A stretch of 32,488 nucleotides of DNA, from NCBI GenBank assembly GCA_002083435.1, contig LWDJ01000033.1, forward strand, positions 1 through 32,488, given 5' to 3'. Below, piece by piece: positions 24,600 through 32,488 of the stretch; the stretch's first letter is position 1; every line of letters begins with the position of its first letter. Origin of the DNA: Proteobacteria bacterium SG_bin6 (GTDB lineage: Bacteria; Pseudomonadota; Alphaproteobacteria; Sphingomonadales; Sphingomonadaceae). The position numbers and the translations under genes were made by a program. The notes under the pieces were generated by a model. It was not told the DNA's origin. It saw only the letters and a list, made by a program, of their open reading frames with translations, and ran no database searches.

Positions 24600-25013
24600 A
24601 TGTTCGATCGCCTGTTCACGCTCATCGCCGGACGGGTTGCCGCCCTGGCCGGCCAGCCCATCGCTTTCATCCTCGCCCTCACCGTGATCGCGGTGTGGGG
24701 GCTCACCGGGCCGATCTTCCATTATTCGGACACCTGGCAGCTGGTCGTGAACACCGCGACGACGATCGTCACCTTCCTGATGGTGTTCCTGATCCAGAAT
24801 TCGCAGAACCGCGACTCGGCGGCGATGCAGGCGAAGCTCGACGAGCTGCTGCGCGCGGTGGAGCAGGCGCGCGTCCAGTTCATCGGCATCGAGCACAAGG
24901 CCGATCGCGAAATCGAGGCGATCCGCGCCGCGCTGGAGGCGGAATGCGCCGAGGGGGATGTGCGTACCAAAGCCGTCACCTCCAGCGTCGGCCGGTTGCG
25001 CGATCGTTACTGA
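24600..25013 (+). CDS. Low-affinity iron permease family (Fe_trans) membrane protein
   Basis: The 137-aa protein has two membrane helices (about 18-37 and 48-67) followed by a soluble helical tail. The pattern ...TATTIVTFLMVFLIQNSQNRD with a later AKLDELLRA segment is typical of the Fe_trans family (PF04120). Despite the family name, an iron-transport role for the bacterial members is not firmly shown. The ATG has GCAGGAGG just upstream. No iron genes are adjacent. Confidence 0.85.
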   Translation: MFDRLFTLIAGRVAALAGQPIAFILALTVIAVWGLTGPIFHYSDTWQLVVNTATTIVTFLMVFLIQNSQNRDSAAMQAKLDELLRAVEQARVQFIGIEHKADREIEAIRAALEAECAEGDVRTKAVTSSVGRLRDRY

Positions 25014-25082
25014 GGCCGCCTTGCCTGCCTCCGCGCGGGGCGCTAAGGGCGCGCCTTGCTCTTTCTTTGAAACAGGGTTCCC

Positions 25083-25646
25083 ATGAAGATCAGCGGCGTC
25101 GACATTCGCCCCGGCAATATCATCGAGTATGAAGGCGGCATCTGGCGGGCGGTGAAGATCCAGCACACCCAGCCCGGCAAGGGTGGTGCCTATATGCAGG
25201 TCGAAATGAAAAACCTGCGCGACGGCCGCAAGAACAATGTCCGCTTCCGCTCGGCCGAAACGGTGGAGCGCGTCCGGCTCGACACCAAGGATTTCCAGTT
25301 CCTCTACCCCGAAGGCGACATGCTCGTCTTCATGGACAAGGAAACCTATGATCAAACCACGCTGCCCCGCGACCTGTTGGGGGAGGCTGCCGCCTTCCTG
25401 CAGGACGGGATGGACGTGGTGATGGAACTTTACGACGAAGAGCCGATCAGCGTGCAGCTGCCCGATACGATCGAGGCGGTGATCGTCGAGGCCGACGCGG
25501 TGGTGAAGGGGCAAACCGCCTCTTCCAGCTATAAGCCGGCGGTGCTCGATAATGGCGTGCGGATCATGGTGCCGCCGCATATCGAAAGCGGCACGCGCAT
25601 CGTCGTCGATGTGTACGAACAGGCTTACGTCCGGCGCGCGGACTGA
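25083..25646 (+). CDS. efp: Translation elongation factor P
   Basis: EF-P relieves ribosome stalling at consecutive prolines. The 187-aa length and three beta-barrel domains are normal. The tip loop reads HTQPGKGGAYMQ, with K33 as the residue that is lysylated in many bacteria, rather than the Arg of EarP-type EF-P. The C-terminal KPAVLDNGVRIMVP and SGTRIVVDV motifs confirm the family. No modification enzyme is next to it. Confidence 0.96.
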   Translation: MKISGVDIRPGNIIEYEGGIWRAVKIQHTQPGKGGAYMQVEMKNLRDGRKNNVRFRSAETVERVRLDTKDFQFLYPEGDMLVFMDKETYDQTTLPRDLLGEAAAFLQDGMDVVMELYDEEPISVQLPDTIEAVIVEADAVVKGQTASSSYKPAVLDNGVRIMVPPHIESGTRIVVDVYEQAYVRRAD

Positions 25647-25652
25647 GCGCTT

Positions 25653-25753
25653 CTCCCTCTCCCCTTCAGGGAGAGGGTCGGGGAGAGGCGCCGTGTGCTG
25701 CGTCACCTCTCCGTTGCGTCCTCTCTCCCAACCCTCTCCTGAAAGGGAGAGGG
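25653..25753. repeat. Intergenic inverted repeat, copy 3, between efp and the phosphatase gene
   Basis: The left arm (25653-25688) and the right arm (25720-25753) are near reverse complements; each also forms a CCCTCTCC...GGAGAGGG hairpin. The design and sequence match the copy between argD and argF. It ends 13 nt before the next start codon. Confidence 0.88.
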
Positions 25754-25766
25754 CTAAAGGTGTTTT

Positions 25767-26579
25767 ATGGTTTCGCATTCCGGCCTGATCACCGTTATGG
25801 AACGCGCCGCGCGCAAGGCGGCGCCACGCCTGCGCCGCGACTTTGGCGAGGTTCAGCACCTCCAGGTGAGCCGCAAGGGGCCGGCCGATTTCGTCTCGAT
25901 GGCCGACAAGCGCGCCGAGCAGACATTGTATGAGGAATTGAGCGCAGCACGGCCCGATTGGGCGTTCGTGATGGAGGAGCGTGGCATCGTCGAGGGCGAT
26001 CCGAACAAGCCGCGCTTCGTGATCGATCCGCTCGACGGAACCAGCAACTTCCTCCACGGCATCCCCCATTTCGCGATCTCGATCGCGGCCGAGGAACCCA
26101 AGCCGGGTGGCAAGTGGGAGCCGATGGCGGCACTTATATATCAGCCGCTGACCGACGAGAGCTTCTGGGCCGAGAAGGGCAGGGGGGCCTGGTTGCAGGA
26201 TCAGCGGCTGCGTGTCTCCGCGCGCGGCGATCTGGCGGACGCGTTGATCGCGACCGGCATCCCCTTCCTCGGCCACGGCGATTTCGCGCAGTGGAGCCGG
26301 ATTTTCGGTGCGGTCGCACCCTCTGTCGCGGGGATTCGCCGCTTTGGTTCGGCCGCGCTCGATCTCGCCTGGGTCGCGGCGGGGCGGTTCGATGGCTTTT
26401 GGGAATCGGGCCTCAGTCACTGGGACGTGGCGGCCGGTCTGCTGCTGGTGAAGGAAGCCGGTGGTTACGTCAGCGACTATCGCGGCGGCGACAGAATGAT
26501 CGACCGGCGCGAGGTGCTCGCCGCCAATGACGGGCTGCACACCAAGCTGCATAAGCTGGTGGCGGGGGCGCTGCGCTAA
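25767..26579 (+). CDS. suhB: Inositol monophosphatase family protein
   Basis: Family members are Mg-dependent sugar-phosphate phosphatases; SuhB also takes part in rRNA antitermination complexes in some bacteria. The 270-aa protein has the metal-binding E70/E71, the DPLDGTSNFLHG motif (D87, D90) and the C-terminal SHWDVAAG with another metal Asp. AAAGG precedes the ATG. Histidinol-phosphate and fructose-bisphosphate phosphatases share the fold, so the substrate is likely myo-inositol phosphate or related, not certain. Confidence 0.9.
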   Translation: MVSHSGLITVMERAARKAAPRLRRDFGEVQHLQVSRKGPADFVSMADKRAEQTLYEELSAARPDWAFVMEERGIVEGDPNKPRFVIDPLDGTSNFLHGIPHFAISIAAEEPKPGGKWEPMAALIYQPLTDESFWAEKGRGAWLQDQRLRVSARGDLADALIATGIPFLGHGDFAQWSRIFGAVAPSVAGIRRFGSAALDLAWVAAGRFDGFWESGLSHWDVAAGLLLVKEAGGYVSDYRGGDRMIDRREVLAANDGLHTKLHKLVAGALR

Positions 26580-26618
26580 GGCAGCGGGCACGAGAGCCGG
26601 GGCGATGCGCGTGTGGGG

Positions 26619-27863
26619 CTAACCCACCGTCACATCCTCCGCCGCAGCGCCGCGCGACAGGATCGCCGTCACCGCCACGTCCATCGTCACATTGCCGAGC
26701 GTGCGGAAGATGTCCGGGATCGTCTCGACCGCGATCAGCAGCCCCAGCGCCTCGACCGGCACCCCGATCGCCAGCCCGATCGGCGCGACCGAGGCGACAT
26801 AGCTCACCTGCCCCGGCAGCCCGACGCCGCTGAACGTCGTCACCGATGCCGCCGCGACGGCCGCGACGATCTGGAGCGGGCTCAGCGCCAGCCCGTACCA
26901 ATGGGCGATGTAGAGGATCACCGCTAGGTTCATCGGCGGGGCGGTGATGCGGAACACCGCGACCGCGAGCGGCAACACCACCCCCGACACCGGCTTGGGC
27001 AGCGCCAAGCCCTCCGCGCCCTTGATCATCGCCGGCAGCGAGGCGAGCGAGCTCTGGGTCGAGATCGCGACCGCCTGGGCCGGCGCCACCGCGCGGGCGA
27101 AACGGCCCAGCGGCACCCGCCCCGCGATCAGCACCAGCGGATAGGCGAGCAGCCCGATGATCAGTCCGACCGCCGAATAAGTGACGATATAGTGGAGCAA
27201 CGCCCCCACCGCCGCCGTACCCGCCCGCGCGCCGACGACGAAGGCGAGCGCCGCGACCCCGATCGGTGCGAGCGCCAGCACCCAGTTGATCACCACCAGC
27301 ATCGCGTCAGCGACCGCCTGGAAGAAATCCACCAGGAGCGTGCGCCGCTCGGCCGGCAGTCGGGTGATCGCGAACGCCATCGCCATGGTGAAGATAATCA
27401 GCGGCAGGATCGCGTCATTGGCGGCGGCGGCGATCGGGTTGGTCGGGATGATCGCCTTCATGAATTCGGTGAAGCCGGGCATTGGCCCGGTCGGCTGCGC
27501 GCCCGCGAGCGCCCGCCGCAAGGCACCGCCCGCTGCTGGATCGAGCGGCCAAAGCGCCAGGATCGCCGGCATGATGACCGCAGCCAGCGCCGATGAAATC
27601 ACCAGCAATGTCATGAACAAGGTCAGTGCGCGCGCCGCGAGCCGCCCCGAACGCGCCGTCTCGGCGGTCGCCGCGACGCCGGTGATCAGCAGCGCGACGA
27701 TCAGCGGAACGATCGTCATCTTCAGCCCCGCGAGCCACGCCTCGCCGATCGGCTGCGCCACGTCGGCGGCGGGGGCCACCCATGCGCCGCCGCTCGCCGC
27801 CGCCACGATCCCGGCGGCGAGACCAACAATTAGGGATAGCAAGATGCGGGTGGGTTGTGACAT
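26619..27863 (-). CDS. DAACS-family dicarboxylate/amino acid:cation symporter
   Basis: The 414-aa membrane protein has the DAACS (SDF, GltP/DctA-type) layout: about six helices, then the HP1 loop ISTQSSLASLPAM, a helix, the HP2 loop and a last helix with DIFRTLGNVTMD. The final Asp-R-T-x-x-N-V-T-x-D pattern resembles the substrate site of archaeal GltPh. The NMDGT motif of the helix before HP2 is not recognisable (APPMNLAVILY stands there), so substrate or ion coupling may differ. It is on the opposite strand to its neighbours, with no operon partner. Confidence 0.85.
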   Translation of the reverse strand: MSQPTRILLSLIVGLAAGIVAAASGGAWVAPAADVAQPIGEAWLAGLKMTIVPLIVALLITGVAATAETARSGRLAARALTLFMTLLVISSALAAVIMPAILALWPLDPAAGGALRRALAGAQPTGPMPGFTEFMKAIIPTNPIAAAANDAILPLIIFTMAMAFAITRLPAERRTLLVDFFQAVADAMLVVINWVLALAPIGVAALAFVVGARAGTAAVGALLHYIVTYSAVGLIIGLLAYPLVLIAGRVPLGRFARAVAPAQAVAISTQSSLASLPAMIKGAEGLALPKPVSGVVLPLAVAVFRITAPPMNLAVILYIAHWYGLALSPLQIVAAVAAASVTTFSGVGLPGQVSYVASVAPIGLAIGVPVEALGLLIAVETIPDIFRTLGNVTMDVAVTAILSRGAAAEDVTVG

Positions 27864-27941
27864 GCGCTCGCACAGTTAAGGGCAAAGCGGGCCTCCTGCC
27901 CAGCCTTGGCGGGCGGCGGCAAGCAATTTGAGTGGCGAAGC

Positions 27942-29279
27942 ATGGCAAGAAAATATTTCGGCACGGACGGTATTCGCGGCCTGACCAACATGGCGCCGAT
28001 GACCGCGGCGATGGCGATGCAGGTCGGGATGGCGGCGGGCGCCCATTTCGCGCGCGGCGATCACAAGCACCGGGTGGTGATCGGCAAGGATACGCGGCTG
28101 TCGGGCTATATGCTCGAGTCGGCGCTGATCGCGGGGTTCACCGCCGTGGGCATGGACGTGGTACTGGTGGGGCCGATGCCGACCCCCGCGGTCGCGATGC
28201 TCACCCAATCGATGCGCGCCGACATGGGCGTGATGATCTCGGCGAGCCATAATCCGTTCGCCGACAACGGCATCAAATTGTTCGGTCCCGATGGTTATAA
28301 ACTGTCCGACGAGGACGAACTCGCGATCGAGCGGCTGATCGAAAGCGACATCCCGCTCGCCCCCGCCGCCGATATTGGCCGCGCCAAGCGCTATGACGAT
28401 GCGCGCGGGCGCTATATCCATGCCGCCAAGCTCACTTTCCCGAAGGACTTGCGGCTCGACGGGCTGCGCATCGTCGTCGACTGCGCGAACGGCGCCGCCT
28501 ATCAGGTCGCCCCTTCCGCGTTATGGGAGCTGGGCGCCGACGTCGTCGCGATCGGGGTCGAGCCCAATGGCAAGAACATCAATGACGGGGTGGGTTCCAC
28601 GTCGCCGCAATTGTTGTGCGAGACCGTGGTGGCGGCGGGCGCCGATCTCGGGATCGCGCTCGATGGCGATGCCGACCGGCTGATCGTGGTCGACGAAAAG
28701 GGCCGGGTGATCGATGGCGATCAGTTGATGGCGACGATCGCGCTCGGTTGGGCGCGGCGCGGCCAGTTGCGCAACGGACTGCTCGTCGCGACGGTGATGT
28801 CGAACCTGGGGCTCGAACGCTATCTAGAAAGCCATGAACTGGGTCTGGTGCGTACGAAGGTGGGCGACCGTTATGTACTGGAGGCGATGCGCCACCGTGG
28901 CTGCAATGTCGGCGGCGAGCAATCGGGGCACATCATCCTGAGCGATTACGCGACCACCGGCGACGGGCTGGTCGCCGCGCTTCAGGTGCTCGCGGAAATC
29001 GTCCGCGCGGGGCGCCCGGCGAGCGAGGTGCTCCACCGCTTCGATCCCTTGCCGCAACTGCTAAAGAACGTCCGCTTCGCCGGCGGCAAGCCGCTGGAGC
29101 ATGAGCGCGTGCAAGCGGTGATCGCCGAGGCCGAGGCCGAACTTTACGGCAAGGGCCGGCTGGTGATCCGCCCTTCGGGCACCGAGCCGGTGATCCGGGT
29201 GATGGCGGAAGGGGATGATCCCGAGCAGGTAAAGCAGGTGGTGGAGCGGATTTGCGGTGTGGTGGGCGAGGTAGCGTAG
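27942..29279 (+). CDS. glmM: Phosphoglucosamine mutase
   Basis: GlmM converts glucosamine 6-phosphate to glucosamine 1-phosphate for peptidoglycan and LPS precursors. The 445-aa protein starts ARKYFGTDGIRG and carries the phospho-serine loop ISASHNP with S102, the metal-binding GDADR motif, the sugar-specificity loop GGEQSGHI and the phosphate-binding RPSGTEP. All are typical of GlmM and not of phosphoglucomutase. The upstream in-frame ATG at 27906 adds an unconserved leader and was rejected. The ribosome-binding site is weak. Confidence 0.95.
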   Translation: MARKYFGTDGIRGLTNMAPMTAAMAMQVGMAAGAHFARGDHKHRVVIGKDTRLSGYMLESALIAGFTAVGMDVVLVGPMPTPAVAMLTQSMRADMGVMISASHNPFADNGIKLFGPDGYKLSDEDELAIERLIESDIPLAPAADIGRAKRYDDARGRYIHAAKLTFPKDLRLDGLRIVVDCANGAAYQVAPSALWELGADVVAIGVEPNGKNINDGVGSTSPQLLCETVVAAGADLGIALDGDADRLIVVDEKGRVIDGDQLMATIALGWARRGQLRNGLLVATVMSNLGLERYLESHELGLVRTKVGDRYVLEAMRHRGCNVGGEQSGHIILSDYATTGDGLVAALQVLAEIVRAGRPASEVLHRFDPLPQLLKNVRFAGGKPLEHERVQAVIAEAEAELYGKGRLVIRPSGTEPVIRVMAEGDDPEQVKQVVERICGVVGEVA

Positions 29280-29385
29280 AGCGATTTCGAGGCAGGTGGC
29301 ATTACCTGCCCGCTAGGAAATCACGTTAAATCACGAACCGAGAGCGGCGATCCGATGCGATCAGATCGGGAACGGCGCTAGGCCG
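29280..29385. repeat. Composite palindrome downstream of glmM
   Basis: GGCAGGT (29291-29297) and ACCTGCC (29304-29310) form a perfect 7-bp stem around a 6-nt loop. GATTTC (29283-29288) and GAAATC (29317-29322) pair outside it. A second palindrome around CCGATGCGATCAGATCGG follows at about 29353-29370. The layout resembles the GAGCGATTT-type extragenic repeats of alphaproteobacteria. No T-run follows, so it is not a classic terminator. Confidence 0.7.
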
Positions 29386-29422
29386 TCATCGGGCCGCACT
29401 TTCGCGCTGATCGTCGCGTCGT

Positions 29423-29902
29423 TCAGGCTCGGCCTTGCCGCGGCGTTGCTTTTTCCTTCCGCGCCAGCTTATCGATCTTTTCCGCGACCTCGTTCAGCGT
29501 CGCCCGCAGCCGCGTTAGCTGGGATATCGAGGTCGATGACGGCGCCGGGTCGTAACGTGTGACGAGATATTCGCGGTTCGCCGACAAGAAGCGCAAATGC
29601 GCTACGGTTCGCCGCCGCAAATCCACCTTGGCGAGCATCGCCAGCTCGGCGCGGGAGGCCGTATCGTGCCGGAGCCCGCGCACGGCGGCATGGGGATGAC
29701 CGGCGGCGATCAGATAGGCGTTCAGGTAAAGCTCGATCGCGTGGATCGCGACCAGCCGGTACGGCGCCCACGAGAGCGGCACGCCGTTGCGCCCCGCTGG
29801 CAGCAACGTCTCGGCCGAGCGGCGATACTCGGCGGCGAGTGACAGCAATTGATCGGCGGTCGCCCGCTCGCCGGGGTAGAAGCGCTTGCCCTCGATCGAC
29901 AT
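29423..29902 (-). CDS. Hypothetical helical protein, HEPN-like
   Basis: The 159-aa soluble protein is mostly helical. It has the segment YRLVAIHAIELYLNAYLIAAG followed by an LRHDTASRAEL loop, similar in pattern to HEPN domains, whose helix AIELxLKAYL and later HD/RxxxxH positions are familiar. A basic C-terminal tail (KLARKEKATPRQGRA) follows. The chosen start, ATG 29902, leaves out an upstream Pro/Arg-rich stretch that is probably not coding. No ribosome-binding site is obvious. HEPN proteins include toxins, RNases and helper domains, but no catalytic motif is certain here, so no function is proposed. Confidence 0.6.
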   Translation of the reverse strand: MSIEGKRFYPGERATADQLLSLAAEYRRSAETLLPAGRNGVPLSWAPYRLVAIHAIELYLNAYLIAAGHPHAAVRGLRHDTASRAELAMLAKVDLRRRTVAHLRFLSANREYLVTRYDPAPSSTSISQLTRLRATLNEVAEKIDKLARKEKATPRQGRA

Positions 29903-30008
29903 TAGGACACAGCCTAGCGCGCGGCGGGCAAAAAATTGGCTAACGTTTGGCACGCTGCGAAGGCTCTTTGCCGCCGGCGACGGACGCGCCGGCGGCCGAG
30001 GGCGAGAT

Positions 30009-31832
30009 TTAGAACTCGGCCCAATCCTCTTCGGCCAGGGCAAGATTGCCTTGCGCGCGGTGGATGGGGCGGGGCGCCTTGGCGGGGTTCGCCGGCTTGG
30101 CGGCCTTGGTCACCGCCGCCCGCCGCTCGCCCGTGTTGAACTGGCGCACCGCCTCGTCGAGCGCGACCGCTTCGCGCGCGAGGTTGACGCAGGTGGCGTT
30201 GGTTTCCTCGACCATCGCCGCGTTCTGCTGGGTGCCCAGGTTCATGTCGCCGAGCGCCGCGCTGATCTCGCCGATACTGCCCGACTGGCGCTCGACGACC
30301 GCGCTGATGTCCTTGGCGAGCGCGCTCACCTTGGTGGTTTCGGCGACGATTTGCTTCAGCGCCTCGCCCGAGCGTTCGACGAGCGCCACGCCCGAAGAGA
30401 CCTGGGCCGATGCCGAGCCGATGATCTCCTTCACATCCTTGGCCGCTTCCGCCGAGCGCTGCGCGAGCGCGCGCACCTCGGTCGCGACCACCGCGAACCC
30501 CCGGCCGGCGTCGCCCGCCCGCGCCGCCTCGACCCCGGCGTTGAGCGCGAGCAGGTTGGTCTGGAAGGCGATCGCGTCGATCAGCGAAGCGATCTCGCCG
30601 ATACGGGCCGAGCTTTCGGCGATGGCGCGCATCGCATCGGCCGAATCGGTCGCGACAGCGAGTCCCTGCTCGGCCGCACTGGTCGCGTGGCGAGCGCCAT
30701 CCGCCACTGCCCGCACCTGTTCGGTCGCCTGGCGGGCGCTGTCGGTGAGTTCACCGATCGCGGCCGCCGTTTCCTCCAGGCTCGCCGCCTGGCGCGAGGT
30801 GCGGCTGGCGAGATCGGAAGAAGCCATTTCGATGTCGGTGGTCGCGACCCGCGTCGTCTCGACCCGCTCGCCAATCGCGACGATCGTTTCGCGCAGCGTA
30901 TCGGCGGCGGCGTTGAAATCGTCGCGCAGCTTGGCGAACGCGCCGTCAACATGCTTGTCGAGCCGGTGGGTGAGGTCACCCTTGGCGAGCGCGGCGAGCG
31001 CGGCACCGACGCGGTCGACCACCGTCAACGTTTCCTGCGCCCGGTCGCGCGCTTCGATCGCTGTGGTTTGAAAGGCTTCCATCGCGGTGGCGAGCGCGCC
31101 GATCTCGTCGCGCCGATCGCGCGCCGGAACGCTGACCGACAGGTCGCCAGCCGCCAGCGCGGTCATCGCCTCGGTCATCGCGCGGACCGGTTGGGCGATC
31201 GCCCGGCGCAGGTAAAGCGTCGCCGCGCCGGCGAAGGTCATCACCGCGAGAATCGCTGCGATCGTCAGCAGGAACGACCAGTGATAGATCGCCGCGCCGG
31301 CGTCGCTCGCAGCCTTGGCGCCGGCCGCGTTGCGCGCGACGATCTTACCGAGCGCCTCGCGGGCGGCGTCATAGGCTTTGCGCGTCGGCCCCTTGAAATA
31401 GGCCATCGCCTCGGCCTGACGCCCCGCGCGTGACATTGCGAGCCATTGCTCATTATGCCCGTCAAGCACCGCCACGCTTTGGTTGAAGCGCGCGAGATCG
31501 GCGCGATCTTCGGCGGAGCGGAGCATCGCGGCATAATCGCGGCGCAGCGTCGCAAAACTGCGCTGCTGTTCGGCGATCCGCGTCTCGGCGTCTTGCAGCG
31601 CGGCCGGGCTGTCGGCGGTGAAGTGGCGCCAATGGACGAGCCGGATTTCCGCGAGCGACAATTGCAGCGCCGCGACCTGGCGCACCGAAGGCAGCCATTG
31701 CCCCGCGACTTCCGCTGCCTTGTCGTTCACCCGCGCGATCTGCATCAGCGCGAACAGGCTGAACCCCAAGATCACGGCCGCCAACGCCCCAAGCGCGACG
31801 CTCAACTTGTTCCCGATCGACCAGTGCTTCAC
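30009..31832 (-). CDS. Methyl-accepting chemotaxis protein with C-terminal xWxxF tether
   Basis: A transmembrane chemoreceptor of 607 aa. It has TM1 (about 11-30), a helical periplasmic region of about 150 residues, TM2 (about 184-208), a HAMP domain, a second HAMP-like segment (about 275-320), a methylation helix with ASLEETAAAIGEL, and the signalling hairpin IAFQTNLLALNAGVEAARAG...GFAVVATEVRALAQRS (about 420-460). The last residues, DWAEF, match the CheR/CheB docking pentapeptide. Start GTG 31832 has GGAGG 8 nt upstream; the longer frame from ATG 31910 would add a hydrophilic leader before TM1. It is followed on the same strand by a close paralogue. The ligand is unknown. Confidence 0.93.
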   Translation of the reverse strand: MKHWSIGNKLSVALGALAAVILGFSLFALMQIARVNDKAAEVAGQWLPSVRQVAALQLSLAEIRLVHWRHFTADSPAALQDAETRIAEQQRSFATLRRDYAAMLRSAEDRADLARFNQSVAVLDGHNEQWLAMSRAGRQAEAMAYFKGPTRKAYDAAREALGKIVARNAAGAKAASDAGAAIYHWSFLLTIAAILAVMTFAGAATLYLRRAIAQPVRAMTEAMTALAAGDLSVSVPARDRRDEIGALATAMEAFQTTAIEARDRAQETLTVVDRVGAALAALAKGDLTHRLDKHVDGAFAKLRDDFNAAADTLRETIVAIGERVETTRVATTDIEMASSDLASRTSRQAASLEETAAAIGELTDSARQATEQVRAVADGARHATSAAEQGLAVATDSADAMRAIAESSARIGEIASLIDAIAFQTNLLALNAGVEAARAGDAGRGFAVVATEVRALAQRSAEAAKDVKEIIGSASAQVSSGVALVERSGEALKQIVAETTKVSALAKDISAVVERQSGSIGEISAALGDMNLGTQQNAAMVEETNATCVNLAREAVALDEAVRQFNTGERRAAVTKAAKPANPAKAPRPIHRAQGNLALAEEDWAEF

Positions 31833-32306
31833 CGTCAATGCCTCCGTTGTCACGGGGGCAAGGCCCATGCTGCATCCATCAGCGTTGCGTGCGCGGCTCC
31901 GCCAGCCCATGCGGGAACGCGACCCGCAAGGCGGCGGGCGCGGCCGCCGACAGCCTCCGCCCCCTTAATCTATGTTGGGCCGGATGCGGTAGAATCACTT
32001 ACGAGGTGTAAAGGATAGGCCCAGATTGGGCAGGCATTATGCTAGTTTCCCCAGGTTGACAGCGGCGCCGACATTGCCTTTCTGTAATGAAGACGGATGA
32101 TTTCTAGGCCTGTTGCAAAGCTTTGCACGGGCTGACCCGCAAGGTTAGATTTCGACACTCGCCCCCAGAAAGCTTCAGCGGATTTTTCACAAAGCGGCCG
32201 TCCGACGTCCTGGTTTAGGCCGGCCGACGGGCGCGATCGAGGCGGAAATCTCTCGCGATTCGGTGCGTCGCGGCCCGCCCAATGGCGTCGTTTGAGCAGG
32301 GCGCCT
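31833..32306. other. Intergenic region between two chemoreceptor genes, no supportable gene
   Basis: This 474-nt stretch holds the leader of the 31832 receptor gene and the region behind the other receptor. The open frame 32042-32356 (minus) overlaps the second receptor in another frame and has no convincing motif. A perfect 14-bp palindrome TGCAAAGCTTTGCA lies at 32114-32127, preceded by GGCCTGT; it slightly resembles the ends of IS6-family elements, but no transposase is present. No promoter could be assigned with confidence. Confidence 0.6.
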
Positions 32307-32488
32307 CTAGAAATCCGCCCAATCATCCTCGGCCAGCGCGAGATTGCCCTGGACACGCGGTAAAGGCCGCGCCGTCTTGATGGGGGCGGGTGCCTTGGTC
32401 ACCGCCGCCCGCCGCTCGCCCGTGTTGAACTGGCGCACCGCCTCGTCGAGCGCCACCGCTTCGCGCGCGAGGTTGACGCAGGTGGCGT
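32307..32488 (-). CDS. Second methyl-accepting chemotaxis protein, C-terminus only (5' part outside window)
   Basis: Only the last 59 codons are visible. They match the C-terminus of the preceding receptor nearly letter for letter at first (CVNLAREAVALDEAVRQFNT, then GERRAAVTKA). The linker then diverges (PAPIKTARPLPR), and the protein ends in LALAEDDWADF. The terminal DWADF is again an xWxxF tether. Over 32392-32488 the DNA differs from 30103-30199 at a single base. The two are therefore close paralogues lying head to tail on the minus strand. Confidence 0.9.
   Translation of the reverse strand, partial: ATCVNLAREAVALDEAVRQFNTGERRAAVTKAPAPIKTARPLPRVQGNLALAEDDWADF

Noticed and set aside
24501..26591. 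696-codon minus-strand open frame across the Fe_trans, efp and phosphatase genes
   Set aside because: It runs antisense through three well-supported genes and a repeat; no domain or start signal supports it.
30009..31433. Plus-strand open frames opposite the chemoreceptor gene (29886-31433 and 30046-31071)
   Set aside because: Both are shadows of the receptor gene on the minus strand; the heptad structure of the receptor explains their composition.
32042..32356. Transposase C-terminal fragment in the receptor intergenic region
   Set aside because: The tail (YRKAMSAPLSTW) has a slight likeness to IS6-family ends, but it lies on the wrong side of the IS6-like terminal sequence and overlaps a real receptor frame.

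Overview
This 32.5 kb window looks like chromosomal DNA from a Sphingomonas-like alphaproteobacterium (Sphingomonadales). The evidence is the high G+C, a glycolytic block with an FbaB-type class I aldolase, the 5-FTHF cyclo-ligase / 6S RNA / zapA order, a DUF2842 protein, and several kinds of palindromic intergenic repeat. The genus is inferred from gene content and protein style, not from a search.

Layout. (1) 1-5593: a tightly packed chemotaxis operon with the cheA 3' end, cheR, cheB, cheD, cheY, cheW, a second cheB-like gene and a small helical ORF. Several junctions overlap by 1-4 nt. The second CheB keeps its receiver domain but has Gly and Pro where the catalytic Ser and His should be. 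(2) 5594-9594: argD, argF, hslO (Hsp33) and a secreted DUF3617-like protein, with long inverted repeats around argD. (3) 9595-10461: an AT-richer stretch with no intact gene; it holds a frameshifted remnant of a Phd/VapB-type antitoxin. (4) 10462-15200: cytochrome c, glpK, an AI-2E-family permease, tRNA-Asp(GTC), a PRC-barrel protein, then DUF2842 and 5-FTHF cyclo-ligase on the minus strand. (5) 15191-15817: 6S RNA, zapA and a 55-aa coiled-coil ORF, also minus. (6) 15953-24458: central carbon genes tkt, gap, (MOSC gene), pgk and fbaB, then an SDR, an O-methyltransferase and thiE, with a convergent TlpA-like gene after pgk. (7) 24600-29279: an Fe_trans-family membrane protein, efp, an inositol-phosphatase-family gene, a DAACS symporter (minus) and glmM. 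(8) 29280-32488: a composite palindrome, a HEPN-like small protein and two neighbouring chemoreceptor genes (the second cut by the window edge). Both receptors end in xWxxF, the form of a CheR/CheB tether.

How it works together. The two ends of the window belong to one physiology. The left operon encodes the chemotaxis signalling and adaptation proteins, and the right end encodes receptors carrying the docking peptide for adaptation enzymes. The middle combines Calvin/pentose/glycolysis enzymes, arginine synthesis and housekeeping factors. The most unusual item is the catalytically degenerate CheB paralogue with its translationally coupled 90-aa partner. The 6S RNA is also notable: its promoter lies across the zapA stop codon, and its 3' strand runs into the start of the next gene.
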